NCBI GenBank assembly: GCA_030148705.1
Contig: JASBSY010000018.1
Span: 1-64,000 of the forward strand
Direction: 5' to 3'
Length of the DNA stretch: 64,000 nucleotides
From: Pukyongia sp.
Lineage (GTDB): Bacteria; Bacteroidota; Bacteroidia; Flavobacteriales; Flavobacteriaceae
Positions 25,472 through 33,369 of the stretch are shown here, piece after piece; positions within the stretch are counted from its first letter, which is position 1; each line of letters opens with the position of its first letter. Position numbers and translations under genes: made by a program. The notes beneath the pieces are model-generated. The model was given only the letters and a program-made list of their open reading frames with translations. It had not been told where the DNA came from and did not search any database.

Positions 25472-25897
25472 TTACTCATCCAGCATTAAATTCAGCGTGA
25501 CGGTAATATTGTCGCGTGTTGCCTTGGAGAAGGGACAAATCTCGTGCGCCAGCTTAATGAGGTTCTCACCTTCTTCTACAGATGCCCCCGGCAGATAGCA
25601 GTCTAAAGTCGCTTCCAGGAAGGCACCGTCTTCATCTTTACAAAAACCAATGGTGGCCGTAACCGTGACCTCGTCGGTTAATTCAATTCGTTTTTTGCTG
25701 GCCATTAGTTGAAGGGCTCCACCAAAACATGCCGCATATGCGCATCCAAAGAGCTGTTCAGGATTGGTTCCGTCCCCTCCGTCTCCCCCAACGGATTTTG
25801 GTTCAGATAAAGTAAGATCGATTGGACCATCCTCCGTTTTCACATGTCCTCCTCTGCCACCGGTTGCGACAGATACGGCTTCATATAGTGTTTTCAT
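25472..25897 (-). CDS. ohr: Organic hydroperoxide reductase (Ohr/OsmC family)
   Basis: Thiol peroxidase that reduces organic hydroperoxides. The 141-residue protein has the Ohr signature TGGRGGHVKTEDG near residues 12-24, the peroxidatic cysteine in GCAYAACFGGAL (Cys57) and the resolving cysteine in HEICPFSKATR (Cys121). Length and motif placing match Ohr rather than OsmC. No ohrR regulator gene is next to it. Confidence 0.93.
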   Translation of the reverse strand: MKTLYEAVSVATGGRGGHVKTEDGPIDLTLSEPKSVGGDGGDGTNPEQLFGCAYAACFGGALQLMASKKRIELTDEVTVTATIGFCKDEDGAFLEATLDCYLPGASVEEGENLIKLAHEICPFSKATRDNITVTLNLMLDE

Positions 25898-25969
25898 AAT
25901 AACAGGTTTAATTATTTGGAATAAAACCCAAGGTACTATGCCGCCACGGTTATTAAAAAATGTTATTCA

Positions 25970-25977
25970 TAAATTTG
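25970..25977 (+). promoter_or_regulatory. -7 box upstream of meaB
   Basis: TAAATTTG, a full TAnnTTTG match, 15 nt before the GTG start of the MeaB gene. It supports the GTG as the translation start. Confidence 0.45.
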
Positions 25978-25992
25978 TCTTAAATTTCCGGG

Positions 25993-27081
25993 GTGGCAGC
26001 AAAGAAAAAAAAATCAGGAGCTTTGAACGAAATCGGGGGAGTTGATGCGCCATCATCCCTGAATACTTCTTCGGCCAAACACATTCAGCAGAAAAGACTG
26101 CAGAAAATACCTGTTTCAGAAATTGTAAAAGGCCTGCTTGAAGGGGATAAAGTGATGCTTAGTCGGGCAATCACCATTATTGAAAGTAGTTCGCATAAAC
26201 ACCAGAAACAGGCACAGGAGATCATCGAAGCCTGCCTCCCCCATTCGAATAAATCAGTACGAATCGGGATAACCGGAGTGCCCGGGGCCGGCAAGAGCAC
26301 TTTTATAGAAAGCTTTGGTAAGATGTTAACCGCTATGAACCACATGGTAGCCGTTCTGGCCGTCGATCCAAGTAGCAGCATCAGCAAAGGAAGTATCCTG
26401 GGCGATAAAACCAGGATGGAAGAACTCGTAAAAGAAGAAAATGCCTTTATCCGGCCATCCTCAAGTGGGGATTCGCTGGGGGGAGTGGCAAAAAAAACCC
26501 GGGAAACCATCATACTTTGTGAAGCTGCAGGTTTTGAAACCATTATTATCGAAACCGTCGGGGTTGGGCAAAGTGAGACTGCGGTTCATTCTATGACCGA
26601 CTTTTTCCTACTTTTAAAACTGGCCGGCGCAGGAGATGAATTACAGGGGATGAAACGCGGAATTGTTGAAATGGCCGACCTGATCGTTATAAACAAAGCG
26701 GACGGGGATAACTTAAAAGCTGCCAGGCTGGCCCGTACGGAATTCAACAGGGCCTTGCATTTATATCCCCCTAAGGAAAGTGACTGGACTCCTAAGGCTG
26801 TTAGCTGCTCTGCCATGAAAAATGAAGGAATCACTGAGATTTACGAGTTAATAACCAACTACATATCACTTACAAAGGAGAACGGTTTTTTCGAGGCCAG
26901 AAGGAGGTCGCAAAACAAATTTTGGTTGCTACAAACGATCGAAAACCAATTGAAAAAGAACTTTTACGAACGACCTGACGTAAAAAAAGAATTAGAAAAA
27001 CAACTTCAAGCTATCGAAAAGAACGAGACCACTCCTTTTGAAGCTGCCGCACGCCTGCTGGCTATGCAACAAGATTCCTAA
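25993..27081 (+). CDS. meaB: MeaB/ArgK-type GTPase, B12 mutase chaperone
   Basis: G3E GTPase that protects and reloads adenosylcobalamin in methylmalonyl-CoA mutase. The 362-residue protein has P-loop GVPGAGKSTFIES near residue 95, VDPSSSISKGSILGDKTRM with switch residues, ETVGVGQSET and the base-recognition motif INKADGDN. Start is GTG at 25993; no earlier ATG exists and the first internal Met (near residue 54) would remove conserved sequence. As the window also codes for a fused IcmF with its own G domain, a separate methylmalonyl-CoA mutase is expected elsewhere in the genome. Confidence 0.93.
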   Translation: MAAKKKKSGALNEIGGVDAPSSLNTSSAKHIQQKRLQKIPVSEIVKGLLEGDKVMLSRAITIIESSSHKHQKQAQEIIEACLPHSNKSVRIGITGVPGAGKSTFIESFGKMLTAMNHMVAVLAVDPSSSISKGSILGDKTRMEELVKEENAFIRPSSSGDSLGGVAKKTRETIILCEAAGFETIIIETVGVGQSETAVHSMTDFFLLLKLAGAGDELQGMKRGIVEMADLIVINKADGDNLKAARLARTEFNRALHLYPPKESDWTPKAVSCSAMKNEGITEIYELITNYISLTKENGFFEARRRSQNKFWLLQTIENQLKKNFYERPDVKKELEKQLQAIEKNETTPFEAAARLLAMQQDS

Positions 27082-27088
27082 TCTCGAC

Positions 27089-28039
27089 CTAGCCTCCGGT
27101 AATCATTTTCTCCTTAAACCATGCGATCTGATGCTTCAGGCCTTCCTTTAGGGAGGTCGAAGGGTTGTAGTCCAGCAGCCTCCTTGCTTTATCGATATTG
27201 GCCTTAGTCCTTGACTGATCTCCCGGTCGGGCCGGCTCGGTTCGAATTACGATTTTTTTGTTCAACAACTCTTCCACAATAGAAATCCCCGTTTCCGTAG
27301 AATTCTCTTCTTCCGTACCCAAATTAAAAATTTCTCCATCTGCAACCGCTGTCTTTTCTATCACCCTAACAATTCCATCCACAATATCATCCACGTATGT
27401 AAAACTCCGCAGGTGTGCCCTACTCCCATCGAATAAGGGAAAAGCTTTGTCGTTAAGGCCACAGTCTATTAGCCGGGTATACAATTTATCGGGTCGTTCA
27501 CGAGGCCCATAGACCGAATAAAGCCTGAGAGAGGTTCCGTTTAGAAGCCCTCTTCTTACATTGGCCATTACGAGTTGTTCGGCTGCCAACTTTGTCACTC
27601 CGTACCACGAAGCCGGCTTAGGAGCTTCGGCTTCAGACATGGTAGCGTATAAGCCGTATATGGAGGAGGTGGCGATATTCACAAAAAATGGTTTCTTATT
27701 CTGTAAACCGATGGCATCCATCAGTCGCCTGGTAGCGAGCACATTGTTGTCGAGATAATCTTCGAAGGTGGAGGATTGCGCAATACCCGGTTGGGCAGCA
27801 AAGTGAAACACAAAGTCGAATCCTTGGGCCATCAGGGTTTTCAGATCTCCCGTTCGCAGGTCGAAATTTTTTACTTCAACTCCCTTCTTCGCAAGATCCC
27901 GGGCGTTCATTTCCTTTAACGACACATCGTAATAAGAGGAAAAATTATCGACCCCGGTAAGCTGATGTCCCATATCCGACAGGCGTTCAGCTGTATGCGA
28001 TCCAATAAATCCCGCGGCTCCGGTAACTAGTATTTTCAT
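27089..28039 (-). CDS. NAD-dependent sugar epimerase (UDP-glucuronate 4-epimerase-like)
   Basis: Extended SDR of 316 residues. Start MKILVTGAAGFIGSH at 28039 places the Rossmann glycine motif at residues 7-15; an upstream in-frame start at 28117 would add a non-homologous extension. Further motifs are FHFAAQPGIAQS, NIATSSIYG and WYGVTKLAAEQLV with the YxxxK pair, and RLYSVYGPRERPD, closest to the UDP-glucuronate 4-epimerase group that makes UDP-galacturonate. It lies next to a divergent glycosyltransferase gene cluster, so it may provide the donor sugar. The exact sugar is an inference. Confidence 0.85.
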   Translation of the reverse strand: MKILVTGAAGFIGSHTAERLSDMGHQLTGVDNFSSYYDVSLKEMNARDLAKKGVEVKNFDLRTGDLKTLMAQGFDFVFHFAAQPGIAQSSTFEDYLDNNVLATRRLMDAIGLQNKKPFFVNIATSSIYGLYATMSEAEAPKPASWYGVTKLAAEQLVMANVRRGLLNGTSLRLYSVYGPRERPDKLYTRLIDCGLNDKAFPLFDGSRAHLRSFTYVDDIVDGIVRVIEKTAVADGEIFNLGTEEENSTETGISIVEELLNKKIVIRTEPARPGDQSRTKANIDKARRLLDYNPSTSLKEGLKHQIAWFKEKMITGG

Positions 28040-28051
28040 TCCCTGATCTTG

Positions 28052-28066
28052 TGTTACAAAGTAACA
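28052..28066. promoter_or_regulatory. 15-bp palindrome between divergent genes
   Basis: TGTTAC-AAA-GTAACA lies 12 nt upstream of the epimerase start and about 70 nt before the GT2 gene. It could be an operator; it also overlaps a near-consensus minus-strand -7 box (TTACTTTG). Confidence 0.4.
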
Positions 28067-28104
28067 TCTTTTCTGCCATAATGCCTTATTCTTCAAAAAA
28101 GAAA

Positions 28105-28112
28105 TACTTTTG
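28105..28112 (+). promoter_or_regulatory. -7 box upstream of GT2 gene
   Basis: TACTTTTG, a full TAnnTTTG match, 25 nt before the ATG at 28138. It favours that ATG over the in-frame codon at 28051. Confidence 0.45.
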
Positions 28113-28137
28113 CACAAATCAAATCAGCAAGTACGCG

Positions 28138-28848
28138 ATGTACGAATTCACTATCATAGTTCCGGTTTACAATGAAGCAGAAAACCTGGATCGAGTGGAA
28201 AAAGCACTGCTCGAATATATGAGTAATGCGAGCAAGAAGACCAAAATTCTACTCGTAAACGATGGTTCTACAGACGAGAGTCAGCATCTCATCGAAGAAA
28301 TCTGTAGCCGAAACCCCGACTTCAGCTATGTTACCTTTAAGGAAAATCGGGGTCTTAGTGCGGCCATAAAAGCGGGATTCGACCATGTAGAAACCCCCTT
28401 ACTGGGGTATATAGATTCCGACCTGCAAACCACTCCCGAGGATTTTAACCTGTTACTTGACCATATTGGGGATTACGACCTTGTTACCGGGGTGCGTGCC
28501 GACAGAAAGGATTCATTCGTAAAGAATATGTCATCCAGGATCGCTAATGGTATTCGCCGCTCCTTTACCCATGATGGTATGGATGATACAGGTTGCCCGC
28601 TTAAGGTGATTAAAACCGATTATGCCAAGCGTATTCCTATGTTCCGAGGGCTTCATCGATTTCTGCCCGCTATGATACTACTGCAAAACGGCAGGATATT
28701 GCAGGTGCCCATTCGCCATTTTCCCAGAATTGCCGGCAAGGCGAAGTTTGGTTTGTGGAATCGCTTACTGGGGCCGCTTATGGACTGCTTTGCATACCTT
28801 TGGATGAAGAAGAAGTACATCAATTACGAGGTGAAACAAAAAGGATGA
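28138..28848 (+). CDS. Glycosyltransferase family 2, polyprenyl-phosphate sugar synthase-like
   Basis: The 236-residue protein begins YEFTIIVPVYNEAENLDRVE and contains LLVNDGSTDES, FKENRGLSAAIKAGF and the donor-binding YIDSDLQTTPED, the pattern of the dolichol-phosphate mannose synthase/ArnC/RgtE group. No C-terminal membrane helices are present, so it is a soluble or peripheral enzyme. It overlaps the following LAB_N gene by 4 nt (ATGA). It probably loads a sugar on undecaprenyl phosphate for the GT39 transferase encoded two genes downstream. Confidence 0.9.
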   Translation: MYEFTIIVPVYNEAENLDRVEKALLEYMSNASKKTKILLVNDGSTDESQHLIEEICSRNPDFSYVTFKENRGLSAAIKAGFDHVETPLLGYIDSDLQTTPEDFNLLLDHIGDYDLVTGVRADRKDSFVKNMSSRIANGIRRSFTHDGMDDTGCPLKVIKTDYAKRIPMFRGLHRFLPAMILLQNGRILQVPIRHFPRIAGKAKFGLWNRLLGPLMDCFAYLWMKKKYINYEVKQKG

Positions 28849-29477
28849 GCAACTGGCTTATTTACACAATCGGATTTACAGCCCAAATCCTCTTTTCGGG
28901 AAGGTTACTGGCCCAATGGCTTATTTCGGAAAAGGAAAGGCGGGTGATCACCCCTTCCCTCTTCTGGAAGTTAAGTTTGCTTGCCTCTTTCCTGCTCTTT
29001 GTGTATGGATATCTGCGCGATGATTTTGCGATTATGCTGGGGCAGTCTTTAACGTATTTTATTTATATCAGGAACCTCCAGCTTCAAGGCGAGTGGCAAC
29101 GGTCGCCCTTCTGGTTTCGCTGGTTCTTGCTTGTATTTCCAATACTTATCGTGCTCTATGCCTACAACAACGGGAAATACGATTTGGCGCAGATCTTCAG
29201 CGAGGAGAATATACCGCTATGGCTGTTGGTACTGGGAATTGTATCCCAGTTGATCTTCACCCTTAGGTTCGTCTATCAGTGGATCTATTCGGAACGGAGA
29301 AAATCTTCGGAATTGCCTGTGGGATTCTGGGGTATGAGCGTTGCAGGAGCCTCCCTGATTTTGGTCTACGCCATTTTCAGGCAAGACCCGGTATTGTTTA
29401 TAGGGCATATTGCCGGTCTTATTATTTACATTAGAAATATATTTATCTGGAAAAAACAACTGGGTGAAAGCATTTAA
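28845..29477 (+). CDS. Tandem LAB_N-domain membrane protein
   Basis: The 210-residue membrane protein is an internal duplication of the lipid-A-disaccharide-synthase N-terminal (LAB_N) domain. Copy one (about 5-80) has QILFSGRLLAQWLISEKERR, FWKL and TYFIYIRNLQLQ; copy two (about 128-205) has QLIFTLRFVYQWIYSERRKS, GFWGM and GLIIYIRNIFIW. Six to seven membrane helices are predicted. The start ATG overlaps the GT2 stop, and the GT39 gene overlaps its end by 14 nt. The domain occurs beside ArnC/ArnT-type genes in many bacteria; a role in moving or presenting the lipid-linked sugar is an inference. Confidence 0.85.
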   Translation: MSNWLIYTIGFTAQILFSGRLLAQWLISEKERRVITPSLFWKLSLLASFLLFVYGYLRDDFAIMLGQSLTYFIYIRNLQLQGEWQRSPFWFRWFLLVFPILIVLYAYNNGKYDLAQIFSEENIPLWLLVLGIVSQLIFTLRFVYQWIYSERRKSSELPVGFWGMSVAGASLILVYAIFRQDPVLFIGHIAGLIIYIRNIFIWKKQLGESI

Positions 29478-31095
29478 GAACAATTACATATTAATCCTAA
29501 TCCTAACCTGCCTGGCCGTATTCTTTGTTAACCTGGATGTACTGTATGTAAATATCATGGAAGCGCGAAATTTCACCACCGCCAGGGAAATGTTGCAGGA
29601 CGGAAACTGGATACTTACCACTATCAACGGGGAGCCCCGCTACCAGAAACCGCCTTTACCCACCTGGCTCACAGCTATTTCCGGAGCCGTATTCGGATTG
29701 AAAAATATTGCCGCCCTGAGATTGCCCGCGGCGTTAATGGGGTTATTACTGGTGCTTACCAGCTATTACCTCTGTCTCCGAATTACGGCAAATCGCTTGT
29801 ATGCCTTTGTTTCCGGACTGGTACTCACCACCTCCTTTTATGTCGTTTCTGCAAGCCGAGACGGCAATTGGGATATTTTTACACATGCTTTTATGATGGT
29901 GTGTATATACTTCCTCTGGCGATTCTTTACTTCGGAAGAAAACAAATATAAACACATACTTATTGCCGCTATTTTCTTTGGCTGCTCTTTTATGAGCAAA
30001 GGCCCGGTATCGCTGTATGCGCTGTTGCTGCCCTTTCTTATCTCCTTTGGAATAGTATATCGCTATAAGAACATGAAGGGCCGGATAGTACCGCTGCTGG
30101 TGTTTTTACTTCTGGCGCTACCCCTCTCGGGATGGTGGCATTGGTACACCTTTACCTACGATCCGGAAACTGTTGCCGAGATTACAAAGAGGGAAACCTC
30201 CAACTGGACAGGTTATAACGTCCGACCGTTTTACTACTATTGGAGTTTTTTTACCCAGAGCGGGATTTGGACGATCATGGCATTTATAAGCCTCTTATAT
30301 CCGTACCTGAAGCATCGTGTTTTTGATAAGAAAGGATATCATTTTTCATTTTTATGGACCATCTTATCCTTAATCCTGCTTTCAATAATACCCGAAAAGA
30401 AATCGCGCTACCTGCTACCGGTACTGATTCCCCTGGCGCTGAATACGGCCTTCTACCTGGAATACTTGTTCAGGCGGTTTTCAGAATTAAAAAATAAGCG
30501 GGAAACTATCCCCGTTTATTTCAACTTTGGACTGATTGCAACTATAGGCGTAGCCTTCCCAATTGCCGGCTATATCCTCCTGCACGAGCAATTGGCCGGC
30601 AAGTGGATTTGGTTTATATTGCTATCTGTGGCCTTGGTTGGAATTGGGATTTATATGTTCAGAAATTTATTCAGAAAAAGAATAAAACCTGTCTTTTTTG
30701 CCTCGGTAGTTTTTATCGCAGCGGTAATCTGTTTTGGAATGCCTATGGCGAAGGCACTTACGGTAAATCCTTCCTATAAGAGTTATGCCGAATTAATCCC
30801 CTGGCAGCAGGAAAACGAAGTCGAGGTTTACGAACTCACCAACTTCACCCCGGAATTACTCTGGGCATATGGTAAACCTATTGAGATTCTTCAGAAGGAC
30901 GGGGAGGTGAAAATTCCTAAAGAGGATCGATTCGGGGTATTGGTTGCCGCTGAAGACATCGGGCTGTTCGAAAAACATTTCAGCAAGTTTACCACTGAAA
31001 AGATTACACGCTACGATATGAATGCAAAGGGCGAAGGCGACCGCTCTCATAAAACCCGCTTATACCGAGATCTGTACCTGGTTATAAAGCGTTGA
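29464..31095 (+). CDS. GT39/ArnT-like membrane glycosyltransferase
   Basis: The 543-residue polytopic protein has the ArnT/PMT pattern: acidic motif DVLYVNIMEARNFTTAREML in the first periplasmic loop, then INGEPRYQKPPLPTWLTA, and about 11-12 membrane helices followed by a periplasmic-facing C-terminal domain of about 110 residues. Such enzymes move a sugar from undecaprenyl phosphate to lipid A or another acceptor outside the inner membrane. The preferred start is GTG at 29464, overlapping the LAB_N gene by 14 nt; a TTG at 29410 lies far inside that gene. The 3' end overlaps the convergent PAP2 gene by 14 nt. Confidence 0.88.
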   Translation: MKAFKNNYILILILTCLAVFFVNLDVLYVNIMEARNFTTAREMLQDGNWILTTINGEPRYQKPPLPTWLTAISGAVFGLKNIAALRLPAALMGLLLVLTSYYLCLRITANRLYAFVSGLVLTTSFYVVSASRDGNWDIFTHAFMMVCIYFLWRFFTSEENKYKHILIAAIFFGCSFMSKGPVSLYALLLPFLISFGIVYRYKNMKGRIVPLLVFLLLALPLSGWWHWYTFTYDPETVAEITKRETSNWTGYNVRPFYYYWSFFTQSGIWTIMAFISLLYPYLKHRVFDKKGYHFSFLWTILSLILLSIIPEKKSRYLLPVLIPLALNTAFYLEYLFRRFSELKNKRETIPVYFNFGLIATIGVAFPIAGYILLHEQLAGKWIWFILLSVALVGIGIYMFRNLFRKRIKPVFFASVVFIAAVICFGMPMAKALTVNPSYKSYAELIPWQQENEVEVYELTNFTPELLWAYGKPIEILQKDGEVKIPKEDRFGVLVAAEDIGLFEKHFSKFTTEKITRYDMNAKGEGDRSHKTRLYRDLYLVIKR

Positions 31096-31651
31096 ACTTG
31101 CGTTGCGCCCATAGCATGAGTAAATAAAAACCCCAGCCAATTATACCGCCAAAGCACATACCCGTTATGATGTCCAGAGGATAATGAACCCCAAGGTAAA
31201 TACGGCTGTATGCCACAAACACAGCCCAGAACAGTAACAGAAAAGGCAGGTAGCGGTAGGTCTTTCTTAATGCCAGCCCTACGAAAACTGCAGCTGCCAT
31301 AGTACTTGCGGCATGGGCCGAGAAAAAGCCGTAGCGGCCGCAGCCATCTGCAACAAATCGCATCTGATCCTGTAAAGCCTCCACCCTGCAGGGTCGCGGA
31401 CGTTGCAGTCCGTATTTAAAGAGATTTGCCAGCTGATCGGTTGCGGTTATCATTAAAGCCACCGTAACTAGGATTATTGCAGTACCCTTCAACCCGAACT
31501 GCCGGTAAACCAGGACAAGCAGTACGAAGTATACCGGGATGGAAGACCATTTTTCGGTAACGATCTTCCAAAATCCATCCCAGCGTTCATTTCCCAGATT
31601 ATTGAGAAAAAGGAATAATTCGGTATCGTATGTAAGCAATGTTTCAATCAT
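31082..31651 (-). CDS. PAP2 family membrane phosphatase
   Basis: The 189-residue protein has the three motifs of lipid phosphatases: KYGLQRPRPC, FFSAHAASTMA (SAHA replacing PSGH) and SRIYLGVHYPLDIITG, within about five membrane helices. Possible substrates are undecaprenyl pyrophosphate or a phosphatidyl/lipid A phosphate. It ends next to the GT39 gene, but is on the opposite strand and overlaps the small acidic-protein gene by 8 nt, so it is co-transcribed with the MATE exporter gene upstream. Confidence 0.9.
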   Translation of the reverse strand: MIETLLTYDTELFLFLNNLGNERWDGFWKIVTEKWSSIPVYFVLLVLVYRQFGLKGTAIILVTVALMITATDQLANLFKYGLQRPRPCRVEALQDQMRFVADGCGRYGFFSAHAASTMAAAVFVGLALRKTYRYLPFLLLFWAVFVAYSRIYLGVHYPLDIITGMCFGGIIGWGFYLLMLWAQRKFNAL

Positions 31652-31874
31652 CCTCGTAGCGGCCTACTTCCCTATCGTAAAACTCCGAAGCCTCTTTTAT
31701 ATAGTTCTCGGTTTCAGACTCCAGTTCCTTCTGGTCGTGGGCATCGAACTCTTCCAGCCATTCCACCTCATCATCGACAAGGTTGATAATAAAACGCGGG
31801 AATTCGGTATGAATTATAAATATGGCATCCGGGTAATCTGTATTGTCGCCAAGGAGGAATTTAGGTATGTCCAT
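31644..31874 (-). CDS. Small acidic conserved protein, unknown
   Basis: A 76-residue protein with many acidic residues (VDDEVEWLEEFDAHDQKELE, ending DREVGRYEDD) and no membrane helix or signal. It lies 2 nt after the MATE gene and overlaps the PAP2 gene by 8 nt, so it is a real coupled gene. I do not recognise its family. Confidence 0.75.
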   Translation of the reverse strand: MDIPKFLLGDNTDYPDAIFIIHTEFPRFIINLVDDEVEWLEEFDAHDQKELESETENYIKEASEFYDREVGRYEDD

Positions 31875-31876
31875 TA

Positions 31877-33244
31877 TCAGTCTTTAATTAACTTTTTCGA
31901 AAGATAGTTAAATCGGATGAAAAGCATAAGGCCACTGGCCGTTAGTCCGGCCAGTAGTCCAATCCAGATCCCCGAACTGCCGTAATCGGCTACCATACTG
32001 AGATAATACGATATGGGAAACCCAATCAGCCAATAAGCAATAAACGTTATCAGGGTAGGTATTTTCACGTCCTGCATGCCTCTTAATGCTCCCAGAGCCA
32101 CTACCTGCAGGGTATCGGAGATTTGGAACACGGCTGCGATAATCAACAATTTTGCGGCAATTGTCACTACCTGAAAATTATCCACAAACAGGGCCTCATT
32201 GTCGAAATCGAGATACAACTTCGGCAAGGTTTCATTAAATACTAAGAACAATAGTGCAAAAACTGCGGCCAGAATAAGCGAAAGCAGGAAAATTGAATAC
32301 GCTATGCGCCGTAGTTCACGAAATCGTTGCAGCCCTTTTTGGTTGCCCACACGGATCATGGCTACCACGCTAAAGCCCATAGCGACCATAAAGGTCATGG
32401 AAGAGAGATTTAGAGCGATCTGATTGGCTGCCTGGGGGTTTTTCCCCAGAATTCCGGATAGCCAGATGGCTGCAGTAAAGATGGCAACTTCAAAAAACAT
32501 TTGTAAGGCCGATGGAAAACCAAGGCCCATAATCTTATTGAGCATGTGTTTGGAAAGTTGGAATATTTTAACTCCTAGGACAAAGGGTCGGGATTTATGG
32601 TGTTGTGATAGTAAGTACCAGAGATAGGCCACCATTATACCCCTGGAAGCCAGGGTTCCAACAGCCGCTCCCACTACACCCAATTGCGGCATCCCCAGTT
32701 TTCCGAAAATAAAGACATAATTGAGAATGATATTAACCACATTAGCGAGGATGGTTGCATACATGGGGTATTTAGTCATGGAGAGTCCGTCGCTGAACTG
32801 CTTCAGGGCCTGAAATACGATCAACGGCAATAGGGAAATTGCAACCAGGTTTAGATATGGCATCGCCAGATCTACCACTTCCGGGGGTTGGCTCATATGG
32901 TACATCAGCGGTTTGGCCAAAAAGACCATAAGTACCAGGGCAATTCCCAATGCAGTGCATAAGAATAACCCGTGTTTATAAGCAGACTTTCCCGCATCGA
33001 AGTTATTCTCCCCGTCGGCTTCAGCAACTAAGGGGGTAATTGCCGTGGAAAAACCTATTCCGAGGGACATGGCAATAAACATAAAACTGTTCCCCAGCGA
33101 TACCGCAGCCAATTCTGCGGTACCCAACTGACCTACCATGATATTGTCTACCAGTGCAACCAGGGTGTGGCCCAGCATCCCCAGTATTACCGGGCTGGCC
33201 AATTTAAAGTTGTACCTGAATTCTTTGGTGTATTGCTGAAGCAA
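31877..33244 (-). CDS. MATE family efflux transporter
   Basis: The 455-residue protein has 12 predicted membrane helices and the MATE hallmarks: N-terminal PVILGMLGHTLVALVDNIMV and GQLGTAELAAVSLGNSF, and the second-half equivalent MTFMVAMGFSVVAMIRVGNQ. The family exports cationic drugs or metabolites against Na+ or H+. It is first of three minus-strand genes with the small acidic protein and PAP2. Confidence 0.95.
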   Translation of the reverse strand: MLQQYTKEFRYNFKLASPVILGMLGHTLVALVDNIMVGQLGTAELAAVSLGNSFMFIAMSLGIGFSTAITPLVAEADGENNFDAGKSAYKHGLFLCTALGIALVLMVFLAKPLMYHMSQPPEVVDLAMPYLNLVAISLLPLIVFQALKQFSDGLSMTKYPMYATILANVVNIILNYVFIFGKLGMPQLGVVGAAVGTLASRGIMVAYLWYLLSQHHKSRPFVLGVKIFQLSKHMLNKIMGLGFPSALQMFFEVAIFTAAIWLSGILGKNPQAANQIALNLSSMTFMVAMGFSVVAMIRVGNQKGLQRFRELRRIAYSIFLLSLILAAVFALLFLVFNETLPKLYLDFDNEALFVDNFQVVTIAAKLLIIAAVFQISDTLQVVALGALRGMQDVKIPTLITFIAYWLIGFPISYYLSMVADYGSSGIWIGLLAGLTASGLMLFIRFNYLSKKLIKD

Positions 33245-33260
33245 GGACGTACATTTTGTT

Positions 33261-33268
33261 CAAAGGTA
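33261..33268 (-). promoter_or_regulatory. -7 box of MATE gene
   Basis: TACCTTTG on the minus strand, full TAnnTTTG match, 16 nt upstream of the ATG. Confidence 0.45.
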
Positions 33269-33369
33269 CGGACTACTTTAAAACCTGAAAACCCCGAAGT
33301 AATAAAGATTTCCACTTAAATAATCTTTTAAAACTTCCACCTGCAGCCCCCACGTTCGTAGCGGAGGTT

